Shown here piece after piece: positions 46,901-57,085 of a DNA stretch of 64,000 nt. The DNA lies in assembly GCA_029255685.2 (NCBI GenBank), contig CM055319.2:37272530-37336529 (forward strand), given 5' to 3'. The notes below the pieces were generated by a model, which did not search any database, was not told where the DNA came from, and worked only from the letters and a program-made list of their open reading frames with translations. The DNA is from Silene conica (taxonomy: Eukaryota > Streptophyta > Magnoliopsida > Caryophyllales > Caryophyllaceae). The position numbers and the translations under genes were made by a program. Within the stretch, counting starts at the first letter, position 1, and each line of letters opens with the position of its first letter.

Positions 46901-49900
46901 CTAAACTGCAAGATCAGTGAGAACATAATCGTTGATCGAATGCTTCATTCGCTTCATGATGGGTTCGCCCTCTTTAGGGCCAACTATTACATGAACGACA
47001 TGAAGAAGACTCCTCATGTGCTCCACTCCCTTCTCGTACAGACCGAGAAGGATCTGAAATTAAGTGGGAGCGTGAAGCAGGATGTTCTCATGATCTCCAG
47101 TAAGGGTAAGGGTAAGGGAAAGGCTAAAGCTCAGGGCGACCTAACAGTAGGCAAGCCCAAGTTTAAGAAGTCAGGATTTACTAAGAGTGGGCCAGGTGAG
47201 TCGAGCAACTCACAGGGCAAGACAAAGAGCAAGGATACTAGCATGGAATGTCACCATTGCCACAAGACTGGGCATTGGAGGCGCTCATGCCCCGTGTATC
47301 GTGAGGACATCAAGGCAGGCCGCGTTACTCCTGTTGGTATGTCTTCTTCTTCTTTTATTCACATGATTGAGATTAACCATGCAAGTTACGAAACTTGGGT
47401 ACTAGATACTGGTTGTGGTTCTCATCTATGTAATCATGTGCAGGGCCTCCGAAACCAAGAACCCCTCATCAAGGGGGAGGTTGACCTGCGTGTCGGGAAT
47501 GGAGCACGTGTTGCTGCAGTCTCGAGGGGAACATACGTGATCCAGCTTCCAAGTGGATTCGAGTTATCTTTATATAACTGTTATTATGTTCCTTGTTTAT
47601 CCGAAAACATTATTTCAGTTTCTGCACTTGACAAACTTGGTTTTTCATTTGTAATAGAAAATAACAGTTGTATTTTCTCATTACACAATATGATTTATGG
47701 CAAGGCAGTTTCCATGAATGGAATTTATGTTTTAGATCAAACCACCGAAATATTACATGTGAATAACAAGAGATTAAAGGTAGGTGACAAAGATCAAACT
47801 TATCTATGGCATTGTCGTATGGGACACATAAATGAGAAACGCGTAAAACAGCTCATACAAAATGGAGCTATCTCGGCCTTTGATTTCGAATCATATGGCA
47901 CGTGTGAATCATGTCTCATCGGTAAGATGACTCGTATTTCCTTCAAAGGTGTTGGAATGCGCGCTGCCGACCTATTAGGACTCATACATACGGACGTATG
48001 TGGCCCTATGTCGATCAACGCACGAGAAGGCTATAGGTATTTCATCACTTTCACGGATGATTTGAGTAGATATGGCTACGTCTACTTAATGAAGCATAAA
48101 AGTGAATCCTTTGACAAGTTCAAAGAATACCATAATCGGGTACAAAACCAACTGGGAAGAAAGATTAAAGCACTTTTTTCTGATCGTGGTGGTGAGTATC
48201 TTTCACACGAGTTTGATCAACACCTCAAAGACTCTGGCATCGTGCTACATTTGACTCCACCTGGAACACCACAATTAAATGGTGTGTCCGAACGGAGAAA
48301 TCGAACTCTACTTGATATGGGTCGATCCATGATGAGTCACACCGTTGTGCCTGATTAATTGTGGGGCTATGCTCTTTTGTCGGCCGCTCTAATACTTAAC
48401 CGAAGTCCGTCTAAAGCTGTTGACAAGACTCCATACGAATTCTGGAAGGGAACGGTCCCTAACTTGTCCTTTATTCGGGTTTGGGGCTGCGAGGCTTATG
48501 TCAAGTGGAGACAGGAGGATAAGCTCGGCACGCGATCGGTCAAGACATACTTTATAGGCTATCCAAAGGGAACTTTTGGTCATTACTTCTACTCGCCACT
48601 GAACAACGCGTTTTTGTTGCGACGTTCGTAGAGAAAGAATTTCTCGAGAACAAGTCGAGTAATAGAACCTTCGATTTATCGGAGGTTCAAGAACCAACTA
48701 ACGAGCAACCATTGGAGGAAACAGTTCCTTCAACCGAGGGTGCAGTAGATATTCCAGAGGAACCTAGGAGGTCGGGAAGAGTCTCTATTCCTCCGGACAG
48801 ATACATTGGTATGGTCGAGGAACATGATATAGATGACGTCTCACTCCTAGAGGGTAATGAACCCACAACCTATAAAGGTGCCAAGACCAGTTCTGACTCA
48901 AAACTATGGCTAGAAGCCATGCAATCCGAGATGGACTCCATGTATGAGAACAACGTGTGGGATCTTGTGGACCTACCTGCAAAGGTACGTCCCCTTCAAT
49001 GCAAATGGCTTTACAAAATAAAGCATGCCGTGGAAGCTAAACAAGATATCCATAAGGCTAGACTAGTTGCTAAAGGTGTCACCCAAGTGCCAGGTTTGCA
49101 CTACGATGAGATCTTTGCACCCGTAGTTATGCTACGTTCCATTCGGATTATCTTAGCGATCGCCGCATTTCACGATTATAAAATATGGCAAATGGACGTT
49201 AAACCCGCCTTCTTAAACGGTTATTTGGAGGAAGAGTTGTACATGGTACAACCCGAGGGTTATCCTAAGAAGGTTTGCAAGCTTAAGCGTTCCATCTATG
49301 GACTTAAGCAAGCATCACGGAGTTGGAATCATCGCTTCGACCAGGTGATAAAAGAGAATGGGTTCATTCAATCAGTCGAGGAACCATGTCTCTATATCAA
49401 GTCGAGTGGGAGCAAGATTGTATTCCTAGTACTGTATGTCGACGACATACTCTTGATTGGGAATGACATACCTCTCTTATCTTCGGTTAAAGCATGGTTG
49501 AAAAACCATTTCAAGATGAAAGATCTGGGAGAGGCACAAAGAATTTTGGGCATCCGTATCTAGAGGGATAGATCACGATGGATGTTGTCTCTCAGTCAGG
49601 AGTCTTACATAGATAAGATTCTAGAGAGATTCAGCATGACGAACTCCAAGAAAGGGTTCCTTCCTATGACTACTGGGCTTCACTTGAGCAAGACTCAAGA
49701 AGCTAAGACATTGGAAGAGAAAGAGCGCATGAGTCGGATTCCTTATGCTTCGGCTATAGGATCGATCATGTATGCCATGATATGCACACGTCCGGACGTT
49801 GCATATGCATCGAGTATGTCAAGTCGATTCCAAACTCATCCAGGTGAACAACACTGGATGGCCGTGAAAAACATTCTTAAGTACCTCCGGAGGACTAAAT

Positions 49901-50220
49901 ATTGGGGAGTGACTTACGGAGGCGACTCGACGCTCTGCGCCACGGGTTACGCAGATGCTAGCTTCCAAACGGATTAAGAAGACTCGAAATATCAGTCTGG
50001 ATTCGTTTTTACTCTTAATGGTGCCGCTGTCAGCTGGAAAAGTTCTAAACAGATTGTTATAGCAGATTCTACATCTGAGTCCGCGTAAAAGGAGATATTT
50101 ATTAATAAGATAGCTACGGATGACAACATAGCTGATCATCTCACTAAAGCATTACCACGTGATAAGCATGAAGGGCACATTCCATGGGAATTAGATGTGT
50201 TCCTAAGTTGTAGTACTCTT
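46901..50220 (+). pseudogene. C2 gag end and pol, decayed
   Basis: Continues the C2 gag after element E, with a zinc knuckle CHHCHKTGHWRRSC, then protease, integrase (LWHCRMGHINE, HTDVCGPM, SDRGGEYL), RT (catalytic YVDDILLIGND, about 49435-49467) and part of RNase H (ADASFQTD). Sequence and order match C1 14000-17270. Several breaks make it plainly inactive, and it is more decayed than C1 although their LTR divergence is similar. Confidence 0.9.
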
Positions 50221-51087
50221 TTATGAATTCATGTAATAATTCATTTTCTCGTGTACTCTATTCAACCTCATTGTTATGATATATAATGTTTTGTTTTTAA
50301 TGTGGAATTGTACGCCAATTTTGAACACCAAAAACTGAACTGATTAACATTACATCGTTTTAGTCCTTGATTACCCACTTGAGCTGATAACTCAGGTAAT
50401 CATTTTGTGACGTTGGTTGATGGTGGGTTCAACGAGCCATAAGTCACACGGTTGACTGACCAATCACAAAGGCGAGTTACACGGATATCTCGTAGGACAC
50501 CCCGTGACAACGTTATGGAGTCCTAAATGTTTTATAACATTGGGTGCCAGGTCGTGGATAGGACCTCTATAGTGTTCCTTAAAGTCGAGTCTTTTGACTT
50601 TCAACTGTCTCTTGAGATTAAGGCAGATTTTGGGTAACTTTGGTTTCTTTCCCACGGTCATCGTAACAGGGGCCAAGAGGATTTTTTCTGGGTTATTTCA
50701 TGTTGCGCGATATCGGCAGGATTCGAGTTGAGGGAAATATCCAAACCCTTATCAGGATTTTATCATTTCTCAGGGCCACTCGAGGAGTAGTAACTGAAAT
50801 GCATGGCCATGCTCGAATACAGATTCGTTTTATCATTTAAGTTACTCTCTAGTCGGGGAAACCACTCTTGATACAGATCGCTTGTGAGATACGACCTCTG
50901 CGAATGCGGATTTGCAAATTGTCTTACATTGAGTGGGAGAAATTTTAAAAGGATATGAGAATCGGTTATCGCACCTACACTTGTACGGACACTTGTACGG
51001 ACAAGTGGGAGTTTGTTGGAGCTTGTGTCCTCCACATGTAGTGTGATAACGTCATTGCACATACCCTTGTACGGACAAGTGGGAGAT
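50221..51087 (+). other. C2 3' UTR
   Basis: Counterpart of C1 17271-18134, ending in the polypurine tract 51075-51087. A second purine tract (51001-51011) is followed by TGTTGGAGCTTGTG (from 51014), resembling an LTR start. Confidence 0.8.
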
Positions 51088-52083
51088 TGTTGGGGCTGGT
51101 GTCCTTGACAATTAGTACAATGACTTACTAAATCTCTTAAAGGATCACAAGGGCATACTTCAGTATTATTATCAGTTGATCCACGTTTATCAATAACGGT
51201 TGGCTTCTAGATAAGTTTGGCGTTATTGTCATACGGATGGCGGTGATCAACTGGTCCCTATACGTCACACCTATAGGACACGTTTGAGAGATGTGAAGGT
51301 ATGAAAATACAGTCACATTTATGCCGGATACGACTAAACAGTTAGTCAGAGGTATTGACTATTAAATTAGTCAATAAAATGTTGAGATTATTATTTAATA
51401 CGGATTAAATAATTTTAGCTAATACGGATTACATGATTAATTCGTAAATTAAATATAAAAGGTTATATTTAATTAAATATTGTATTCGCGTATTAATATA
51501 AACAGTTATATTAATTTAGGTAATTATACAATATCGTATTTTATCAGACCATTATTAATACAGCGACTGCATTAATATCTGATAACATGTATGCAATTTA
51601 TAATTAAAACCCGCGAATAATTTTTTGAGCAAAACTGGTCGAATCACGCAAAGGAATAAGGTAAGAGTGGGAAAAGCCCACTCTCACCTCCACCCATTCG
51701 GCCGACCCACCCTACATAAGGAGAGTCCTTCTCCTTGTGTCAGGTGATTCATTCAACTGGTTATCACAATCTCAAGAATTAGGGTTTTGAGAACATTATT
51801 TTCCCAAAACTCAGATCTCACATCTAAAACCTCACAAAACCGCTCCCCATATTGCAAGGCAATTGGAGAGTATTTCTAGCACACGCGGCATCATCTCATT
51901 CAAGTCTTGGATGCAAGTTATAGGAGGGAATTTACTTTAATTCTTGTTCTTAGGCCTATTCAAGCAAGGACCCAAGGTTGTATTCCTTTTTCATGTTTTT
52001 ATTAACTTATGACAATAATCTCAATTGTAAAATTCGTTATAATCCTTCACGTTTTAGGGCGAATACATGCTTTATTCCCCGCA
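51088..52083 (+). repeat. C2 3' LTR
   Basis: 996 bp. The stem-loop is at 51173-51253. It is followed by the target duplication TGAAC, then B's LTR resumes. Confidence 0.95.
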
Positions 52084-53266
52084 TGAACTCCACCGCCAAC
52101 CACCACCGACAACCCCTACCACGTCTACTCCACCACCAACCCTGACCAGACCGGTCGACTCTTTCAGGCGAAGTGAACCAGGGGCTCAAACAGCCCTGGT
52201 TCCTCACCCACACCCCCAGACTCACCTGCCACAAACCCGCTGCAACCACCGTTACAACGGCCAGACACCCGCGGCCACCACTGACGACACTCCCCCCCGA
52301 CACCAGCCTCACCAACTACGGTGGTACCACCGCACCGACCTCCCCCTAGTCATCGGTGGTACCACCCCCACAACCCCTGACAACCCAGGCGAAAAGAAAC
52401 AACATAACCCACGCAAACCACCCTGACAACCACCACGACACACCCCTGGCCACCATTACAACCACCACCCAACTCCCTGACTCCTAATTGACATAAAAAC
52501 CAACAAAAACCCATAATACTAACGTAACAGAAAACTAAACGAATTACCCATAAAACATACACTTCGAAACCCATACCGACATAGCCTTTTAAGACGCTTG
52601 TACGACGGTGATGGGTGGTCAGAGGCGACATACTATGGTTCATATCTGACCTCCAAACGTCACATATTGATGTTATGCAATTACCAGAACCGTTCATAAA
52701 ATAAAAGCAATGGTAAAAGAAACACAAAAATGAGCGCAGGCAAGCAAGCAGAACACAGTGGTGAACATACCGGACCCACGTCCAAAACGAACCACCCTAG
52801 GCTAGACAACAACCACCGTGAATGGCTACTCTTCCTTCTCTGATGTGGCGGCTAGGGTTTGATGTAAAGAGATTTGTGATAGGGTAGGGTTTAGTGTGAG
52901 TTTGAGGTGTCTATAAATGACTGCAGGAAGAGGAGTTGCAGCGTGTGTTCTTATTCTAAGTATGGGCTCTTTTGTTTCTCACGCAAAATGAGGCCCATAT
53001 TCGTATCACCAATGGTCACAAGTTCAAGCCCCACTAAGAACATAATTATTATTATCACCCTTGATGGCTAGAACTCTATTTCGATTCCCACAAACCCCAT
53101 ATACAACCAATTAGTTACGAATAAAAATATATCGTCGACCCATAAAATTATATAAAGGTCAATAATAATACGGGTTATTACAGTCTTCCCCCCTTAAAAT
53201 GAACTTCGTCCCGAAGTTCACCTACTCAAACTCGACTTAAAAGCTGTTAAAAAATTTAGTATTACA
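52084..53266 (-). repeat. Gypsy B 5' LTR, outer part
   Basis: Matches the 3' LTR from about 2460 to 3641. It includes the paired GGTGGTACCACC palindromes (52320-52331 and 52355-52366) and, near the end, the hairpin GAACTTCGTCCCGAAGTTC (53201-53219). Homology ends at 53266 (reverse TGTAATACT), which defines B's outer boundary. The first five bases are C2's target duplication. Confidence 0.85.
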
Positions 53267-54980
53267 GCCATATACCTCAAATGTTGCGCCCCGGGAGTTG
53301 TTCAGACCCCAGAATCTTGGGGTTTGATACCTGAGCAATTTTTGGACAAAAATGTTGCGCCCCCTAGTACTGTTTGGTCCCCGGTTCTTCGGGGATTGTG
53401 CAACTAAGCAACTTTTCATTTTCCTAGCAGTTTGTGTATAAAAACTCATCAGTAGAGAGCTTTTTATTTATGCCTTTTCATACATTTCCCTAAATCTACA
53501 AAAACCTAGTTTTCTTTATGTTCTTAGTTTTTTTAATCGTCAACATTTACGCTTAATACCGGGTTTTATTTGAAGATTACTTTGCTCTTAATATTCAAGT
53601 TCTTGTTCTTATTTCCTTAAGTTGGTAATTTCCATTCCTTGTTTTTATATTATCATTTTAATTCCAATTTATATATTGTTATCGTGTTTATTTTAATCAA
53701 ATCAATCTTTGTTAGTTTATATATTATCATGAGTGAGTAGTCTTATAATCTAGGGTTTAGGGAAGCCATGTTAGATTAGCAATTGATAATTGTTGAATTG
53801 AGATTTTTTATTATCAATTTGTTGTTTATATAACATGCTTGTTATGTATTGTTAACCTTTGATTCTTGATAACAATTATTGGTTATCTTGTTAATTCTTT
53901 TCCTAAGATCGAAAGTCGGGAACGGAATTTGCCTAGCTTAGCATGTTTTGTAGCCCGACCTAGTAAGTGCGAGAGCCCGCTAGTAATCGTTCTAAGACTA
54001 GTAATAAAATCGAGAGATAATTGCTAGTAAGTCTAGACAACTTTTGATCATATGTTTCCCCAATTCGACATCAATTATTGCTAATTTACATGTGTGAACC
54101 TATTTTCCTAGATCTTTTATTATCATTGTTTTATATCTCAATTTGTTATCGTTTTAATCATCAAACCAAATAATCAATCGAATCAACCTTGATATAATTT
54201 TAACCATAGCTTGTCATATTGCATCTACCGTCTCCCTGAGATCGACCCCTACTTCCTTATATACATTTATTTGTTAGTTAAGCCTAGGGTATCTTTTTTA
54301 GGTACGCGATAAGCCTATCATAGACTCGGATTTTTATTTTACTTACTTTTATGACTATTGTTTATTGGTTGAAGGATGACCAACCTGAGGTGTAAGGGGC
54401 GGCAGTTTGGGTCTGGTCTGATAGAGGCGCTACTTTGGGTATGCTCACCCATTTCACATTTACTTGTGCTAATTAACTCTAATAATACCCCTTGTCCCTG
54501 ATCTAGTTATCGAGATTTCTAATACTGTACAAATTCTCTGCAGCATTCCACTCACCATTGTTACAACCATGTCTAAATTCATCCTTTGTTTTGTTTCTGG
54601 AGTACCAACATAATTGTGGTCAGCTAACAAATGCTTTAATTTTCAAATATTTAATTTTAAAGTACTCAAAAGACTAATTATTCCGACATTTGTGTATGAT
54701 GGAAATCTTTGGCTGTGATCGTTTTTTTAGCCTGAAGAATTACTAGTGTAATGTTGGACTAGAATTTGACAATAATTCAAAGGCCTTGTGTTAAGTGTTA
54801 ACATGCTCTTCTTTGGATATGGTCCCCAATCCCCACCTGCTAATGTCCCATGTTAAGAAAAAGAGTCGGATTTTTCACTTGATATGAAGCTACTCCTTGC
54901 GACAATTTATTCTAGGATGAAGCTTCACTTGAGCTTATAATGTGGACTCTCTATACTCCCTACCGGAGAAACCCAAACTC
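53267..54980. other. Unassigned DNA flanking B, part possibly Athila/Tat LTR-like
   Basis: No convincing open frame. Two diverged tandem units near 53276-53420 each start ATGTTGCGCCCC and contain a short hairpin. A TATA-like GTATAAAAAC is at about 53437-53446. The stretch ending in CTCCCTGAGATCGACCCC (54231-54248) and GGTACGCGATAAGCC (about 54301-54315) resembles LTR ends of plant Athila/Tat elements as I remember them. That assignment is tentative and rests on memory of the family, not on a comparison within the window. Confidence 0.35.
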
Positions 54981-55002
54981 AATTAGTATGGGATTTCACA
55001 TC

Positions 55003-55345
55003 TTATTTTTTTTTATGTCTTTCATTGATTAGATGTTGCGCCCAGTCCGACAGATTATTCAATATTTTGGTGTTGTAAGTGCATTGACAGAATAAATGTG
55101 TAAAATCCCTTTTGTTCATCGTCACATATACAGCAATTTGCATCTGTGACAGTATGCAGATGGAAAAGTTTGATCTTGGTGTTCATGGCTTGATGCTGGT
55201 ACAGTCACGCCATCATTCTGTGTCGAGGTAAAGTCCATTTATTCCACACTAGTCCTTCCCAAGCTATCTCTTCGCCTTTGTCCCTGACCCAATGGTAGCC
55301 TTTGTGGTATGCATTAGTTTATGCCCCATCTATGATCTATCACGG
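55003..55345 (-). pseudogene. LINE fragment (zf-RVT end), degenerate
   Basis: Minus-strand translation gives GYHWVRDKGEEIAWEGLVWN, then HQAMNTKIKL and NCCICDDE, matching the zf-RVT end of the LINE at 1780-1980 (HQAMNTRVKL, QCCICEE). An A-run on the minus strand (about 55012-55004) may be the old poly(A) tail. Stops interrupt the frame, for example between LPRHRMMA and LYQHQ near 55210. It is a 5'-truncated, old L1-type copy; no gene of the host is implied. Confidence 0.7.
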
Positions 55346-55679
55346 TTTTTGTCGTTCCATGAACTTTAAATGTTGGTTTCTCAATGAGACCAGCCTACAT
55401 GCATGTCGATCGACCTTGATCCCCACAGGTGATATATATCAGTACATGGTGGTTCAATGCCAACAGACAGAGCACACATGCTGCTGATATTCAGTACTGT
55501 GTTTAATTCATTATTATGTCATGAAATGGATGTATAACATAACTTTTTACTTTGCAAGATGTAAAGAAGAAGAATTTGTGAAGGTGTATCTTATTTCCGT
55601 TCTTCGTATTTTTTGTTTATCTAGTTGATGTACATATATTATATTCTTACTAATTCACCTTTTGTCTAACTATATATAG

Positions 55680-55763
55680 CTCAGGAAGGAATCAACCATA
55701 TCAGTTTGCGATATTTATGAGATCACGGAAGAGTGGGCGGCCAAATGTTTAGAAAACTTATAG
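55680..55763 (+). CDS. Possible last exon of a transposon gene (weak)
   Basis: After an acceptor-like TATATATAG the frame reads LRKESTISVCDIYEITEEWA and ends at TAG 55761-55763. It sits about 300 bp before the CACTA-like subterminal repeats. CACTA elements often carry a transposase or a Ulp1-like protease gene whose last exon lies near an end, so this may be such an exon. The family was not recognised from so short a stretch, and an accidental frame is possible. Confidence 0.2.
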   Translation, partial: LRKESTISVCDIYEITEEWAAKCLENL

Positions 55764-56028
55764 TAGATTGATTGGCATTTATGTTATTTATACGCTTATA
55801 ATTACCTTTGGTAATATGGATGTTGATGTTATTTTTATGTGGTTGTGATAGATGCGAGATTGATATAACGTTGTTGGATTTGTGTTGTTTGAAATATTGT
55901 AAATATGGTTACATTTCTGTTGACAGGTTTCATTGCATTTAAGTAATATTTGGCATTATCAAATTTTTGGGGAGGTGGTGCTGAAATTTTCTTAGAAAGT
56001 AATTATTTTTAAAAAAAATTATAAATGT

Positions 56029-56543
56029 TTTTAACGGCGGTTGTGTTAAAAAACCATCGTTTAATATAAACATAAAACGACAGTCGTATTTACAAACCAC
56101 CATTTTATATATCTAAAACGGCGGTTCTTTTAATAAGTCGTCGTTTTATATAAACCTAACACGGCGGTTGTTTTAAAAAACCGTCGTTTTATTTAAACCA
56201 AAACCGACGGTTGTATTTAAAAAATCTTCGTTCTCTATAAATCAAATGCGGCGTTTGTGTTTCTAAACCATGGTTTTATATAAACCTAAGACGACGGTTC
56301 TGTATAAAAACCGTCGTTTTATATAAACATAACACGGCGGTTCTGCTTAAAACCCGTCGTATTATATAAACCTAATACGGCGGTTCTGTTTCAAAACCAC
56401 CACAATAGGTCACTTTTAGCGGCAGTTGCACAACCGCCGCAAAGGCTTAACGATGCCAAAATAAATGGCGCACCCAAGAATTATAAGAACTGCCGTAAAA
56501 AGCCCATTTACAACCGCCGCAATAGGGGGTTTTTCTACTAATG
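56029..56543. mobile_element. CACTA-like transposon right end with subterminal repeats
   Basis: About nine copies of a unit of about 43 bp, core ACGGCGGTT...AACCGTCGTTTTATATAAACC, occupy 56029-56400, each with inverted ACGGCGGTT/AACCGTCGT arms. They are followed by more CCGCC blocks and the end TTTTTCTACTAATG (56530-56543), whose reverse CATTAGTAGAAAAA differs by one base from a typical CACTAGTAGAAAAA terminus. The sequence right of 56543 continues inside the LTR of element F, which fits insertion there with ATC (56544-56546) as a possible 3-bp target. The left end is not in view and is probably beyond the window's left edge, because B (2377-53266) interrupts. Confidence 0.65.
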
Positions 56544-57085
56544 ATCGCTCGCTAGCCTTAGTGACATCCCCCTGTACAAGCATCATCACCAACCTACACA
56601 CATACAACATGTGCGTTACAGTCAGTGGGGAGTGACTAGTGTTCTCCTAGCCACTTATTGTCAATAGCACATACAACATAGAATCCTATAGATACAAGCA
56701 TCATACTCTAACATAAATAAAGTCATGTGAAGTAATCTATCATAATCTCTTCTTAACCAAATCATGTATTTAGATCAGTACCACGACTCAGGTATATCTC
56801 ACACATATAAGCATTCATGTCATGACACTACACCAACTCAGGTAAGCATACATCTAACATACAATCAGCAACATCTAACACTGTACCCTAACTCAGGCAA
56901 GCAGATGCAAACAACAGTATCTAGTACTAACCCCAACTCGGGAAAGAACTAGACACACAATCAGCAGTGCCCAAGCCACACCCCGACTCAGGTAGACTTG
57001 GTAAACAAAGTCAGCTAGCATACATCCCTGAACCCCGACTCAGGCACAACCATTACTCTTCGTAGTGAATCAGGATCCCGACTCA
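56544..57085 (-). repeat. F 3' LTR fragment
   Basis: Matches 60686-61285 of the 5' LTR with some internal loss. It carries several of the GACTCAGG repeats. It joins pol sequence directly at about 57085, an old rearrangement. Confidence 0.85.

Larger units (their letters stand above)
35196..52083 (+). mobile_element. Copia element C2, with E nested in gag
   Basis: Second copy of the C1 family, 16.9 kb including the 8.3-kb element E. Target duplication TGAAC at 35191-35195 and 52084-52088. LTRs 35196-36193 and 51088-52083 differ at about 20-22 sites (about 2.2% by eye). Primer site, leader with paired boxes, gag, pol and polypurine tract (51075-51087) are recognisable. The coding region is clearly dead, with at least five breaks besides the insertion of E. 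Confidence 0.93.
2377..53266 (-). mobile_element. Gypsy element B (Del/Tekay-type chromovirus), split by nested insertions
   Basis: Minus-strand Ty3/Gypsy element that hosts most of the window. In transcription order: 5' LTR (53266-52084 continuing at 35195-34141), primer site (34137-34126), leader, gag and protease (33593-31685), RT (31124-30268), RNase H and integrase (20588-19127), integrase end plus chromodomain (4070-3686), polypurine tract (3652-3642) and 3' LTR (3641-2377, cut by the LINE). Insertions are C2 in the 5' LTR, a TRIM and Gypsy A in pol, C1 in integrase and the LINE in the 3' LTR. The two LTR copies differ by a few percent by eye, making it the oldest member of this part of the nest. 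It is a fossil: besides the insertions it has a few small breaks. The flank after 53266 is GCCAT; its partner is off the window. Confidence 0.88.

Noticed and set aside
55302-55487. 61-residue plus-strand frame
   Set aside because: It overlaps the minus-strand LINE fragment at one end and has no recognisable similarity.
56029-56440. CRISPR-like look of regularly spaced repeats
   Set aside because: Repeats are imperfect, palindromic and grade into a CACTA-like terminus in plant DNA; spacers are not distinct.
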